DNA from: Biscogniauxia marginata
Taxonomy: Eukaryota; Ascomycota; Sordariomycetes; Xylariales; Xylariaceae
Direction: 5' to 3'
NCBI GenBank assembly: GCA_022695795.1
Contig: MU404071.1
Coordinates: 372,001-436,000 of the forward strand
Length of the DNA: 64,000 nucleotides
In this document: positions 1-13,021 of the stretch, one piece after another
Layout: every line of letters starts with the position of its first letter
How positions within the stretch are numbered: the first letter of the stretch is position 1
Position numbers and translations under genes: made by a program
Notes under the pieces: model-generated
What the model was told of the DNA's origin: nothing
The model's database searches: none
What the model saw: the letters and a program-made list of their open reading frames with translations, nothing else

Positions 1-818
1 CAATACCTTCTCCGCTATTTGTGCTTTTGTATCTGACCAACCTGATCTTCGATGTAACTTCCGTCGCACCGCTGGTAGACTTCGACACACAGCGTGTTTT
101 CTTGATCGATTTTGAGGAACCCGGACACGTCGAACTCACTAGGGTTTCTCGATCCTTGCGAATAACCAACTTCTTCCCCGTTCACCCAGACGGTGAAGGC
201 GGCATCGACACCTTCGAACCGAAGCCGCCATTGATCACCATCCTTGAGATTCTCTGGGACCTCAAAGAGGGTAATGTACCGCCCACACTCATTGTCATCG
301 TACGGCACATGAGGTGGATTCACGGGAAAGGGATAATTGACATTGGTATATTGCGGTCCTTTGCCAAAGCCCTGGCATTGCCACATCCCGGGTACCTGAA
401 TAAGCTTCCATTCTGAGTGATCGAATCCGGGCTTGTAGAAATCTCGGGGCCCTTGGAAGGGGCCAGGGGCAAGATGGAAGCCCCAGGTTCCAGAGAGCAA
501 GACGGCTCTCGAGCGGCGCACGTCGGCAGACAAGGCATTCTTCTCCGTATCGTAGAGATGAAAGTGACTTCGAGGTGGGAGGGTATTCCGATGAATTACT
601 TTGAGGTTGCTCCAGTCGGGCAGGGTTTGGGGCTGGACTTCGGTAGGACCGCTTGTACCTGAGCGAGAGTCGCCCGACTTGGAGCTAGAGCCGGAGCTGG
701 AGCTAGCGGTCTCGACCCCGAAACCAGGACTTCTCACATGCAAGTCCACATGCAACTTTGCACTGCGGCGAATCGCCAGATCCGTCGCGTTGGGAATTTC
801 GGAAATATTCGGAGCCAT
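1..818 (-). CDS. GH2 beta-galactosidase, N-terminal part (runs off left edge)
   Basis: Partial gene. Exon 1 spans 818 down to 42 and codes about 259 residues. A donor GT follows at 41, and the rest lies outside the window. Residues about 70-259 match the N-terminal jelly-roll (sugar-binding) domain of LacZ/LAC4-type GH2 beta-galactosidases: a W-x-N-L-x-V-x-H start, LPPR, a VPGMWQ block, YTNVNYPFPV, an RFEGVDAAF block, VGYSQGSRNPSEFD, and a final DGSYIEDQ. The family continues with a tryptophan-containing DQ-W motif, so the cut falls at a normal exon joint. The catalytic TIM barrel is not visible. The first ~65 residues are a Ser/Gly-rich leader that most family members lack. No signal peptide is seen, so the enzyme is probably intracellular and hydrolyses imported lactose or other beta-galactosides. 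Its divergent neighbour is a sugar transporter, which supports that role. Family call is secure; substrate is inferred. Confidence 0.9.
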
Positions 819-2679
819 GGGGGGCCGATGGGGAACCGCAACCTGTGAGTACCGAAGGTATCGGGTGATAAATAAGAGTTGAATTAATATCCTCCCGGAA
901 ATTTACCTAAGATGGCGAATATTCTGGACCTTTAGGCCTTGGGTATACGATGAAGGATTGTCTGCAGGAACCCGCCAATCACGAGACGGGATTGTTACAA
1001 CAAAGTCGGGGGATGCCACATCACCACGTCGACCTCAAGCCATCAGAATGACGAGTGACAGCGGTATCCCGTCGAATGGTGGGTGGGTCTAGTATTGGTG
1101 GTTTCTCATAGGTACGTGTAGTAAGACGTCGCCTCCTGGATCTAAACCTCAATTGATGAAGTTGAAGTTGGTAAGTGTGTTAAGTTAAAGTGCATGTGCA
1201 GTGTTAAAATGTGGAGGTTGGCTAACTACCTAACCTACCTGGTAGTGTTATTCGGAGACTTCCGTGCGGCAGATCGTGTTGGAGATGGATGCGGGGAATC
1301 ATGTACCTACCTGCCTACATGTACCTAGGTAGTGTACATATGCTAGTATGTACCTACTTCTCGTCTTACACAATGCCTACAGCCCTGGGGGTAATACCTT
1401 CTGCTTAGGAGGTACCTAAGTGTACATTGCGAATTTATGTATCTTCCCCAAGTTCGCTACTTATTCCATCGATAGCCTTTGCCCCCTGGCCACTGTACTT
1501 CTCAGTGATTATCCTGGTTGGCTCGCTTCTCGCTCCCTCATGCCACCTCGATTTAACCATTTAATGTCACCAACTTAAATCGGCATCATTACGGACTTCT
1601 TCCTAATCACACACGCCAGATCCATCCTCGTTAGGTATGTATCAATGATATAGCATACATCACTTTTGATATTCGCAGCGAAGAATAAGTAAAAAAGACA
1701 TAATAATATAATACACCGTACCTCTACTTGAAATCTTTCGTGACCTCCTCCACGACCCGAAAACAAAAAGAAGAAAAAGGAGAGAAACACTGACTTAAGC
1801 CGCTCAGACAAAATCCTTGGCAGCGGCGCCAAGGACAACGGTCAAATAATTCCTTCAGCATAGTGTCAGGTGGTATGGTTAGCAGCTACAGGGGGGACTA
1901 GCCAACGAAACCGCTACACACCTTTTATCCAGCTCATACAGACTCGCATCCATCCTGAGGTACGGCAGCTACCGATATTCTGCGCAGCTCAGCTGTTCGG
2001 TTCAACAATGCCATAGTGGTGAGAAGTCGTAGCATATTCGGAGCACCTGTTTTGAATATCTAGAGACGAACCTGCTTCACCTAACTACATAGATGGCCTT
2101 CACTGCTCGGTGAATCACCCCATCTAGAGTCTACGGATTGCAGGCTTCTATGTTCACCTGGAGGCATGGCAAAAAGGACCATTCACTTGGCTTTCGGGAG
2201 AGACGCCATCCTGGAAAACACATACTTCTCTCTTGGACTAAGGCCTACCAGGGACATGGTTCGGATAGCCTAGCCAGATTTCCCCCAATCTCGCGGTCTC
2301 CACCTCCGCATCTGGCAGAATGTTCGTACCCAATCTTGCAGTGTGGGGTAGAGGCACTACTACAGACACGCGATGATATGCGGAGAGGGTCGGGAGACCT
2401 GGTTAGTCTGGGTCTTGTCGTGAGATGGCTTGGCTAGGGTGCCGTAACCTAGGCCTTCCCTGCTTTGTTGAATATGCTCTTCTCGATTTGCCGCGTGCTC
2501 GGAGTGAAGTGGACCGAGGCTGGTATATCAGGAAGATGCTTCCCTTCTCGGTCATGGTAGTGCGTTGGTTCGCGCCGCTTGGTAGCTCTCTGGCCCTAGA
2601 TCACCTCTCATCATCGTCGTCTCTGCTGAACTTGTCTGCCGCCGTGTCCTCTATCTGTAGGTAGTAACAAGTTGTCACC
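819..2679. other. Intergenic region between divergent GH2 and sugar-transporter genes
   Basis: This 1.86-kb stretch is the shared promoter of the two divergent sugar genes. It holds one CGG-N11-CCG site near the transporter end and one copy of TACCTAGGTA at 1322-1331 within a TACCTA-rich patch. The short open frames at 2138-2664 have no recognisable protein features and I treat them as chance. Confidence 0.6.
2500..2516. promoter_or_regulatory. CGG-N11-CCG zinc-cluster binding site candidate
   Basis: CGG at 2500-2502, eleven spacer bases, CCG at 2514-2516, located 164 bp upstream of the transporter ATG. This is the inverted CGG half-site spacing bound by Gal4-type Zn2Cys6 factors, including Gal4/Lac9 and the cellulose regulators CLR-2/ClrB. 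The position between a beta-galactosidase and a sugar permease makes it plausible. About 0.45 such sites are expected by chance in 1.86 kb, so the evidence is moderate only. Confidence 0.4.
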
Positions 2680-4655
2680 ATGGCGTCCACCACAGATAGC
2701 CACCTCAAACCCGAGGTGTCGATAGATGAAAAGCATCCAGGAGAAGTTCATCAGGTCAATGCCGCCTCGGTGGCCTTGGCAGCTGCCGTCGCCGAACAGA
2801 AGCCGAAGTTGCTTTCGCCGAATATGATACGGCTCTACATGATCATGGGCATCGGTTATCTCGTCTCTACGATGAATGGCTTCGACAGTTCACTCATGGG
2901 TTCCATTAATGCCATGATCCCGTACCAAGAGACGTTCGGTCTGGATGGTGCAGGATCAACCACAGGAATTATCTTCATCATTTATAACATCGGACAGATC
3001 GCCAGTTTCCCGTGTAAGTTGTAGGACTTTGCGTAAGCTTGAGCTTAGTCTAACTACCATTAGTCTGTGGTATGATCGCCGATGGATGGGGTCGTCGCTG
3101 GTGTATCTTCATCGGATGTCTCATCGTTCTAGTTGGAACAGCTATCCAGGTAAGAAGGGTTTCTTTTCCTACTTCGAGCTAGTTTCAGGATAATATTATT
3201 CCTACATGTACCTCCTTGTCTACTATGTCTGAATGACTGGCTTTGATTTCAGAGGATACCGCAGAGAATCCGAGCCATCTTTTTATTAACTTATCATCGT
3301 TACCTAGACTACCGCGAATAGTCTTATCCAGTTCATCTTCGGTCGACTCATACTAGGATTCGGCGCGTCTATTGCCTCGGCCGCTGGCCCGGCCTATACT
3401 GTCGAATTAGCCCACCCCGCATACCGAGGTACCATGGCTGGCATGTAAGTAATCGTCTGTATTAGTGGCGGACTGGGTGCTAATCTGTACATGTAGGTAC
3501 AATAACTTCTGGTGGCTTGGAAACATTCTCGCCGGATGGACTACCTATGGTACTAACCTGTAAGTGCCATGTACGCCTAGTACTGATCTTGTCTAACACC
3601 ATCAAGGCACCTAAAGGATTCCTGGGCTTGGAGAACCCCGACAGTGGTTCAGGCTGGACTTCCCGCCGTTGTTATGTGCTTGATCATGTTCTTCCCGGAA
3701 TCACCACGATGGCTGATCCACCAAGACCGAGCGGAGGAAGGCCTCGCCATATTAGCTAAGTATCACGGTGACGGTAATCCCGATAGCCCTCTAGTACAGC
3801 TTCAGTACCGCGAAATAGTCGAGGAGTTTCAGCAAAGCCGAGATGGGAATCCATGGTGGGACTTCCGCGAATTGGGCAACACCCGCGCGGCTCGTTACAG
3901 GCTGGCTATGGTCATCGGCATGGCATTCTTTGGACAGTGGAGTGGCAACAACGTCGTCAGCTATTTTATGGTAGGTCTTTATCGGCTACCGTATTTTACA
4001 ATCAGAATATACTAATTCACAATAAAAGCCTTCGATGATCGCATCTGCTGGTATTAAAGACGTCAGCACACAGCTTCTCATCAACGCTATCAATCCCATC
4101 TTCTCGATGATTGCTGCGATATATGGCGCCACTCTTTTAGACAAGCTAGGACGACGAACGATGATGCTAGGGGGTCTTGCGGGCTCACTCGTATTTTACG
4201 TCCTTTTGACGGCCTTTACTGCCGAGACCGTCCACCACCCTAGTCTGTCGTACGGAACTATCGTCTCGATCTATCTCTTCGGCATCTGCTTCGCCTGGGG
4301 TTTCACGCCCCTACAGACGCTCTACGCCGTAGAGTGTCTCGAGAATCGCACGCGAGCAAAGGGCTCCGGGCTCAGCTACCTGTTCCTGAACGTCGCCATG
4401 ATCGTCAACACGTACGGCATCAGTGTCGGCATCCAGGCCATCCAGTGGCGTCTATACCTCGTCTACATCGTATGGATCATGATAGAAATGATCGTCATAT
4501 ACTTCTTCTTCGTCGAGACCGCGGGCAAGACGCTCGAGGAGCTGGGCGAGATCTTCGCGGCCAAAAACCCGCGCAAGGCGAGCACGCAAAAGGTCAAGGT
4601 GGAGATCAACGAGCATGGACAGGTGCTTAGAGTCGGGAACACGCAATCTGCCTAA
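2680..4655 (+). CDS. MFS sugar transporter, lactose-permease/hexose family
   Basis: Six exons: 2680-3013, 3064-3149, 3308-3444, 3497-3559, 3607-3970 and 4029-4655. They code 536 residues, the normal length for the sugar porter family of the major facilitator superfamily. Visible signatures are NGFDSSLMGS in TM1 (about residue 65), DGWGRR in loop 2-3 (about 118), PESPRWL after TM6 (about 237), DKLGRR in the loop of the second half, and VETAGKTLEE at the end of TM12 (the family PETKGKTLEE). All introns have GT..AG ends and restore the frame. The start is the ATG in a CACCATGG context. Proteins of this type take up sugars by proton symport at the plasma membrane. The divergent GH2 beta-galactosidase suggests lactose or a related beta-galactoside as substrate, as in the LAC12-LAC4 and lacpA-bgaD arrangements; this specificity is inference. 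Confidence 0.92.
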
Positions 4656-6167
4656 ATGAATAGAGGTTCTAGGCTTGCTGGTAGATGGTGCGTGAAACGG
4701 ATGATCGCCGGGTGAAAATATAAAATAATTCACAGGTAGAACATTAAATTTATTGTACAATTTCGAGGAAATTTCTTGCTCTAGAATATAAAATTCTCCT
4801 ATAACGATATAGCTGCGTTAGGATATGCCCCTTAATGAGAGCCCCAGTCCTGGTCATACCCTCACCCGGACTTTCTTCTTCTTCCTTATTTATTAAAATG
4901 ATTTACAATGTAACGTCCCCCATCCCATCCCAGCTTCAATCCTCACGCTCAAAATAATCTCCTAGACTAAATTTCTAATACAAAAGCACCCACGGGTATG
5001 AAGACAAGTATCTCCATTTCGCTTCATAGTGGAATTCGAGGTAGGTATAAAATTCACAGTCCGAAATTCGGCTTCCTCTGCTGGGAAGGACCGAATAGAG
5101 TGGCGTTCTCGATCAGGTATTTTCTTTTTCGTTAGTTGAACTGCGGAAATAAAATCCGGTGGTGTTGTAATTTGGATAAATGGAAAACTTGGCAACATAA
5201 AAGCAAGGATAAAGCTTCTAGAATGTTTCCTCTTATGTCTGAAGTAGTACTTACAAAAGAGGTTCAGAAGTTCCTGTAAGTTATGGAAGCCCTGGTTAAT
5301 TATCTCTACACAATCATGTATATATCTAAGTGTGAGCCTTCCCCCCCCCCCCCCCCTCCGTCTAGATAAACTTGAAATGGTGCGTTGGATAAGTATATGT
5401 GTTTGTCATTCTGTTGAATCTATAGATGAAAATCCTTTTCTTGTTCTTCTTTTACAATATGTCTCTTAATCGCAGCCCGTATGTCAAAAATACTTGCTCA
5501 ACGCATGCTTATATATATACATATACGTCAATATTTTTGTTTAATGCTTCCTGTCTTAGATTTTTGTCTACTATGTTGCTCGGTGCTGTATGAATCTCAG
5601 CGGTAGCAAAAGTATGTTTATTTAGAAGCACTTGTGAATGAATTAAAGTAGTCATATCCAGCCAGGAGATTCCGTATCCTAGGTTATCAAAAATAATACG
5701 TAAACCTATGTACTGGCTTAGGTAATGTATCATGACGGGTCAATAACTGGTCTTCATTGTATATGGTAGGTCACGAATCAATTATTCGTCAAATCTGCGT
5801 ATCTACCTTAAGGATCATCGGTAACGAACGCCTCTGGAAATAAAGATATATATATAGGCAGGCATCCATATAAACCCGTTCGATCCAATCAATCATATCC
5901 TCGTTCATATCATTTCTTTTAAGGCTGTTTTTGTTTTTCTTTCGATCCCAATATAAACTCGAAGCATAATTCTTAATCCATCGTGTAGAAGCATAAAAAG
6001 GGGGGGGTATCATGAAAGCGCAAGCCAATCGAATTGCTTCAAGTACGCATATTATATCTCCAAACGTGAGCAGCATAGCATGGTATAGTATAGCAGCCCT
6101 TCTTGAACACATTTCTTTTAGTTTTGTTGTGTTTTTGAGAGAGTGAGTTGTGAGGGTAGTCCCAGTG
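4656..6167. other. Gene-free 1.5 kb, downstream of two convergent genes
   Basis: This is the 3' flank of the sugar transporter and of the large minus-strand gene. It is AT-rich, with a run of sixteen C at 5341-5356 and TA-dinucleotide-rich stretches (around 5511-5525 and 5846-5855). The open frames present are short and show no family motif. I see no gene. Confidence 0.6.
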
Positions 6168-9100
6168 CTAAACACCTCCCACACCTCCATCCTCGAGGCT
6201 CTCGTCCCAGCCGCCTGTCGACAGCAACCATTCGCCGACCCTCTCCTTGACGCCCCTCATGGCGTCTCCCAGCGCACTCTCCCACTGGTCCTGCACCACG
6301 CGGACCTTCTCCTTGAGGTCGTCCGTGAGCCGGTCCTGCTCGCCCCTGCGCTCCTCCTCGACACGCCGGGGATCCGCGCCCTCGGCCTCGCTGACCTTGG
6401 CGCGCGCGCCCATGACTGCCTCCTTTACCTCGTGCAGCAGGCACAGCAGGTTGGTCTGGGACTCGATGAACTGGTAGGTGCTCTTCTCGGCGTGCAGCAG
6501 CAGGCTGTAGAGGTACTGCAGCGGGTGCGCGTGGTAGACCGGGTTCTCCTCGTACTCAGCGGCCGGGATCTGGATGCGGAAGCCGTGGTCGATCACGGGC
6601 GGGATCTTGTCCAGTAGCCGCTTCAGCGGCGGCGCGATGTCCCAGAACGCGTTCAGCTGCATGTCCACGCCGCGCACCACGTTCTCCTCCACCACGTCGC
6701 GGAACTCGCGCGTCCGTTGCAGCACCCCGCCCGCAAACGCCGAGCGACGCTTGCCAGCGTCCTCCGCGAAGAAGGCCTCCGCGCTGCGTAGCTTCTCCGC
6801 GTTGCCCGAGAGCCGGTACGGCGTAATAACCATCTCGCAGTAACGGTCGTTGCGGTCGCTCAGGAGGTCGTAGATCTCGCGATGCAGCATCTCACGCGCC
6901 TCGAAGATCCATTTCAGCAGGGTCAGCTTCTCGAGGAGCTCAGGCTGCTCGTCGCCTTCCTCCTGCGGCATGTTCGGGTTGGGCGCTTGCGTCTCGACGA
7001 AGAGTCGTGATCGTAGTTCGTCGAAGAGCGACGTCGCTTGGCTGATGCGGTCCGTCAGGAGTTCGTTGAGCGGCATCACGACCACATTCTGGAAGCGCTC
7101 GAACTCCTTTTTTTCTTGTTCCTTGGCCTGCGCCCGTTCAGTCTCCTGAGTGTCGGCTTCGATGGCTGCTGCTTCCGCGTATGACATGTTCCCTTGGTTA
7201 ATTTCCTGCTGGAGATTCATGCGAAGAGATTGCCGCTGCTTCGACATCGCCTGCGCCGCTTCATCTCTAGCCTTTTGGCTCTCTTGGGTAAATCGCTCTT
7301 TAGTCGACTGTATTTGCTTCAAGTCACTGACGGAGCGGACTAGGGTGCGAATAGAACTGAGCTCTGGATGGTTATTATTGACAGCAGGGTGATGACGCGG
7401 ATAAGGAGGCGGCAATGTCACTAGACGCGATACGTCAAGATGAGAGGGGCTTGGAGTATTCGGCGCTGACGATGCGATTGATAAGAGCGAGTTCCGGAAA
7501 TGTTGAGGTGTGTCTGATTGTTCCGGCTCATGCCATCCCACCTTTTCAGGAGGGTATTCGTCCGCCGAATAGCGCTTGCTAGAACTTGCCTGTCCGTCTG
7601 CGCTGGTGAGCTCGTCCTGCCACTGTAACGCCTCTCTCGCTTCCTTGGGCACGCCCATATACTTTGATTCGCGCTTTGTTCTTTCAAGCCGGTTGGAATC
7701 TCCGGCAGAATCTGCCTCCCACCAGCGGCTCGACGGTCTACCCCTGGAACTCGATTCATCCAAGGCCTCGCTCACGCTCATGCTAAGAATTGGTGATAAT
7801 GAAGGCATGTATTGGGAGGCCCAATTTCCGTTTGTTGGAGGGCCAGTGATAGGCGACATCGGTAAATTCGATGTTGCCGGTGCTGAGTTCGACTGGACAT
7901 GGTCACGAGATGCGATAGTCAAAGAGTTGCGCTGCGACTTCGTCTCGGGCAACTGAGGTGTCCACTCACTCGATTGAGAAGTTGACGAATCGCGACGAGC
8001 TTTCATCGGGCGAAATAGGTCTCGCGTTAGGTCGAATATTTCCGATCCCATCGCTCCAATGGCCGATGAATATCTTTCGCGCCTTAATCTAGATTCGTTG
8101 ACTATGAAGTCGGCAAACAGCTTGACCCGGTCAGCATCCGACTTGGCAGCAGCTTCTTGCTCAGCAAAGACCCGAAAGCGCTCGATGCTTCCATGACAGA
8201 ATTTATCAGCCGTTTGGCTCACAATTAGCTGCTTGGTCATTGACTGCGACGAAAGGGGCGCTGAAGCAATGCTGCTGATTGAGCTGGATATCTCGGGTCG
8301 TGCATATGAAGAACTCGAGGCTGATCGGCTCTGGGGTGGCGGCGTAGGAAGCGCCTTTGGAGCCATTAGGTGACTTGTTTCCGAGGCTGGATACCCTTTT
8401 TGCGGATGTGGCGAGAACGGTGGAGTTGGCGTTTCTGGGTGTAGGCCGGCGGAGGGACGTGGTGTCGAGTTTCTCGAATCTATGTTTGCCTCGTCGCCAA
8501 TCCTAGGTACCTCGATTTTCCCTCCGCTTCGAGGAGTCGTCCTTTGAGCTGAGAATCGTTGACATTGGTTGGAGCCTTGAGGAACCATGATATCTGATAA
8601 CGGCTGGGCATCAGAGCCTGAATCTGCTCTTTGATGTCTACTTCGGCTTTCATTACGTCTTTCACGCAGTGTCTTCTCACCTCGGACTGCACCGGTCCGG
8701 TTGAGCCCACCGCCAGAACTTGACGCTGAAGCTGACTGTGGCTGAGCCTGCGAATGAGTGTTGGTCGCACTAGATGTATCAATAGTCAACTCTGGCTGAT
8801 TAGGCGATTTGCCACGCCGTTGAGCATCCTCGTCAACCCAGTTGGCCGGAGTCGGTGGTATAGGACCGAGAGCGTTGATACCACCCGGAGGGGGCCTTCT
8901 CGTTGGCGGAGAAAGGATAGGATCAGTCGTCCTATTTAGGCTCTGAGATCTAGACTGAGACGATGGAGGTGGGCCAGGGGGAGGCGGCGGGAGAGGCATG
9001 CCGGGCTCCCACCTAGATTGTGACGCCGATCTGGACCGAGCTGATGTCGGGGTCTCGATTGCACTCGCAGAAGCCGCTCTCCGGGCGCTAGGTGGCACGG

Positions 9101-9774
9101 TCGACATATCAGCCTCACATCTTGGGACTGCTTGGGGGATATTAATCATGAGGGTTTGCGGCCTGCTTAATGGTGCAGGAGGGCGAATGTCCGGAGGTGA
9201 AGATGATTCGGCAGTGTCTCGATCTCTTCGCCTCGTGAGCGAAGACAGGCCGAATCGCCTCTCGCGAGAACCACCTCGCCCGGTAGAACCTGGCGGCGGA
9301 GGGAAGTTCTGGCTACTCGAAGGCTCCGGTGATGGCCGATGGACACTCGAAGCGGGAACGCGCGCAGCGGAAGTGTTTGCCGGTGGCGTTTCATAGACTG
9401 CGCCGGCTGGTCTCTGACTGCGGGGAGGAGAATATGGGGGTGGAGGGGCCGGCGCTGATGCTGTTGATGATTAGCTGTCTAGTTACGAGGAGAACCAGAT
9501 CCGACTTACTTGGAGGTTGGGCGTCCCGAAAGGACGACGGCACAGGGAACTGATGTGTCCTTTCAGGACCAACGGCCGGCGACGGCGCCCATTCCTGAGG
9601 GTTGTAAGGTTGTATAGTACTGGCGGGCGTGAGTCCCCCGAAAGTGTGTGGTGAACTAATCGACACAGCAGAATGCGGCGTGCTTAATTGGTTATGGTAA
9701 CCTCCCAGGGACGTCGTCAGCAACGGATTGAGGGCCTGACGAAGTCGTGAGGATGGGTCACGAGTGGTGGTCAT
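6168..9774 (-). CDS. Large Ser/Pro-rich protein with C-terminal coiled coil, unknown function
   Basis: Two exons, 9774-9510 and 9460-6168, code 1185 residues; the 49-nt intron has GTAAGT..CAG ends and restores frame. The first ~790 residues are low-complexity Ser/Pro/Arg-rich sequence with no visible fold, except a helical patch near residues 500-570. Residues about 800-930 are strongly charged helix (rich in Glu, Gln, Lys, Arg) and look like a coiled coil. The final ~250 residues appear globular and helical, with WIFEAREMLHREIYDLLSD and HPLQYLYSLLLHAEKS as the most conserved-looking blocks. I recognise no enzyme motif, signal peptide or membrane segment. A cytoplasmic scaffold or cytoskeleton-linked role would be a guess. 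Gene structure is well supported by length and frame continuity; function is unknown. Confidence 0.8.
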
Positions 9775-11845
9775 CGTCGCCAGCTAAAGTGTCGCGTTTG
9801 GTCGCCAGTAGTGATCAAACGATAGCACTTGGCCGAAGCAGGAAGCGCAAGTGAGGCGGGTCGACGGTAACTTGCGCCTACACTACAAGTATTGACTTCT
9901 TTGCTTCCGTTATAGCCTTTGGCCTTACCCTTCAGCGCGAGAATATAGAAGAGACCCCGTTGTTGGGAACTCCCATGGCCCGACAACCTATAGATTGGGT
10001 AGGGCGGGTTGAAGGGAATCTATAGGTCGATGTCGCGGTCTAAGGGAATTCTGTGCAAGGTGGGAAAGATTGAAGACGCGGGAGACGAAAAAGGGAAGAA
10101 ACGACTGGACAAGCTGACAATCCCTCTGCCTTGTGAAGGGCCTGGGGTTCTAGTCTCTTGGCAGATCGTGGTTGCGGTGACTGGACACCTGCATAAACTT
10201 ATTAATCCAGACTTATAGAATGCTGTTTAAACGTTTGTGGCAAGTTCCGAGGAACGGTTGGGATCCTCGCTGCATAGTCCCTTGTCCTGAAGTTTAGAAG
10301 CGTATCATTAGGCCTCCTCTTTCGATCCATCCAAGTCTCCGTGTTATTTACAGTTCGCGGCTTATAGTCACTTACACACAAGCAGTACGTAGTATATGTA
10401 GGTACAACCGTCTTGCATATTGATACACGTACAGATCAAAAACTTAACTACCTAGGTAAGTAAGTAAGTATGTAACTCAGCAAGCCACAATTACTCCTGA
10501 TCTCCCTCGAATAGCACATCCTTTCAATAAAAATACAAGACTGCAGGAAGAGCACAAATGGAGGGGCGCGGCAGAAAGAGGCCGGGAGTGGTGGAGTGGG
10601 TGGGATATTCCAGGGCTTACAGGGGGTCAGGGGTAACCAGTCGCTGTCGACTATTGGCCAAACCGTCGAGTGGGTCCTGGTCTATATTTGGATCTATAAC
10701 TCACACCGAAACTTCTGATTGGCCATTGTTCCTGGCCCCTCGTGGTATTTGGCATGCGGGCGCTTAAAAGTCTGCCCACCCCCCTTTAAACTTATAAGAT
10801 CTTCGTTCTAGCGCGACCGCCTTGTCTGTATGTACCTATGTGATTCTCCTCGAGGATGCAGAGGTAGGTAAGTCATTTATGTAGTGTACTCATTGGTAGC
10901 ACTCCAACTGTGAGGATGAGTAATTACATACATATGCAATAAGTCTGAAAGCAGTCAGAACTTTGTGAGACTGCACAGTCCTTTACTACGTGTAGTAGGG
11001 GAACACCCGTTGGTATAAAAGGAAGACTTATATGTATACTGCATTGATGGCTTGCAGTAGACTTTCGCTCCGTTCCCGGGCCGTGGCGAGGTTATCCTCC
11101 TTTACAAGTTTCCTCTGGGCGAATGCGAGTGACCGTGATCAACGTACGATAGGCAATAGGTATATCTGTATGTGTACCTATTTACACGTATATACCAACG
11201 CATCTACTAAGACCTAATAACCAAGCTCTTCAATTCTAGATCAGGTATACATACAAAGAAGAGAGTTGAGTTATGAAAGCAACTATTACCCTAGGTAGAT
11301 ATAATGTTGGTTAATGCTTTTCCCTATCACATCCGTTTCTGTACATATTCCTAAACTACAAACTTGTCGCTGGTAACATAAAAATAGAACGTGATCGGAT
11401 TTCGTCTTGGAGAAGATGCTGGATCGATTATTTCGGTGAAATTCTTCCCCCCAAGGCAGGCAGTTAGTTGGCCACGATCAGATCATTGATCGGGGGTGTG
11501 ATTAATGAAATGATAAGAACGGCCAACTCGGCTCAGACCCATGCCGAGAGGCTACATCACAGAGAAGAATCGAGCATGAACATCTTGGCCAATGCAGCGA
11601 TAGATCCGAACAAAAATAGAACCCGCGTGGGGCCAACATTAGTAGTTCCTTACTGCGAACCAGCATCTTGTCGGTCTTGTCGGTTCCTTGTGTATGAGCA
11701 AGTCACCTACATAAGGTAGAACCAACAGGTTGGGTCAACTGTCTACCAGGACGATACATATGCACTTGTTCTTATCGTGATTCAGTCTCGTGCATTCGCA
11801 ACTAAACTTGGATGTGTCCATAAATTTGCCAGATTAGATAGTACA

Positions 11846-11863
11846 TACCTAGGTACCTAGGTA
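11846..11863. repeat. Perfect 18-bp palindrome: two overlapping TACCTAGGTA units
   Basis: Reads TACCTAGGTACCTAGGTA, identical on both strands. It contains two copies of the decamer that recurs intergenically across the window. Confidence 0.85.
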
Positions 11864-12449
11864 GCTTAGAGGTATTTATAGGCAGTGGTTTTCTATCTTG
11901 TGCTGGTGAGTTTAGATGTTGGTTTCGTTTAACTTGGGCGACTCCGACCGGTGAGAAACCAACATGCATGGATGAACATTAATTACATTTCCGACTACAC
12001 ATGTAAATTGCCTATGCCTACCTGCATATATGATCAAATTTAAGGTCTAGAGACAACTAAACCGGAGCCATGTTATAACACATACTACAGGTATTTATGC
12101 ACGCATTTATGCGATTGACATGTGTTATGTATCAATAATGCGGACTGTGAAGTACTTAGGAGGTCGGTAGGTATGTGATAGGTATAAGATGTCTGTCAAG
12201 ATTTAGCAATTCTTATAGAAAACAAAAGAATGTATTTGATGGACATAGTGGACCGACTACCTAATACCTAAGATTGAAATTCGAGGTTACTAGTCAAGGT
12301 GGGATGAGAATCCCCCGCACTCCCGGTCGGTGCGGATGATACTAATTCGCCGGTACCTATGGAGTCCAGGTGGATGGTAAACCCCACTAATCTCGGTCCG
12401 ATATTCTGCCGCGGTAAACTAGTATGGATGCGGGAACATGTAGGTAATA

Positions 12450-12463
12450 GGTACCTAGGTACC
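12450..12463. repeat. 14-bp palindrome with TACCTAGGTA core
   Basis: GGTACCTAGGTACC, self-complementary, in the same gene-free region as the 11846 copy. Confidence 0.8.
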
Positions 12464-13021
12464 CGCTAAGCGGGTACTTCTTGTCTTAGGTTCACCTTGG
12501 AATTTCTAGATCTTTCTGCTGCAGCCTTTTTTAAAAACCCTCGACCAAAATTTGAAGTTGTCTGTTGGTTTCTCCAGCCCTTCATGCCGACCCTTCAACT
12601 CTCTCCCATCTGTCATGCTTACATGCACCAGATGATCGAGTAGTTCTCGCTCGCCGCCTTCGTCTCGTCTCGTCCTCGTCCCGTCCATCTGCTATAGCAT
12701 TGGTATGTCTAGCATGCTCCCATTTCTCTCTACCCTCCATTGGCGAACACCATGATGATACAACCAGCTGGCACCAGTCATAGAGCGACTTGTACTCCCT
12801 TTCTTTGATGACCAAACATGCTGTAGTCCTTGAGACTCATATCTGATCCATACATCACCTGCTGTTAGCACCGACCAGCCACGCTTTGCCCTGCGCAATG
12901 CTTCTCTCCCTGCCGTGGTTTTTTTTGGTTTTTTTTTTTTAAACCTGCTGACCAAAAGAATCTGATCTTGCAGCATTTTCCACCGAGTCCATTCTCCCAA
13001 GATTAGCATACTCTCATCACC

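Larger units (their letters stand above)
9775..13021. other. Long gene-free region rich in TACCTAGGTA palindromes
   Basis: A 3.2-kb stretch with only short, unconvincing open frames. It contains four of the seven exact TACCTAGGTA copies of the window (10449, 11846, 11854, 12452), plus many TAGGTA/TACCTA half-sites. A T-rich run lies at about 12919-12940, just before AHA1. It must include the 5' flanks of both neighbouring genes. I see no gene. Confidence 0.55.

Noticed and set aside
12500..12525. Possible heat-shock element before AHA1
   Set aside because: GAA/TTC units are present, but their spacing is one base rather than two and the third unit is incomplete.
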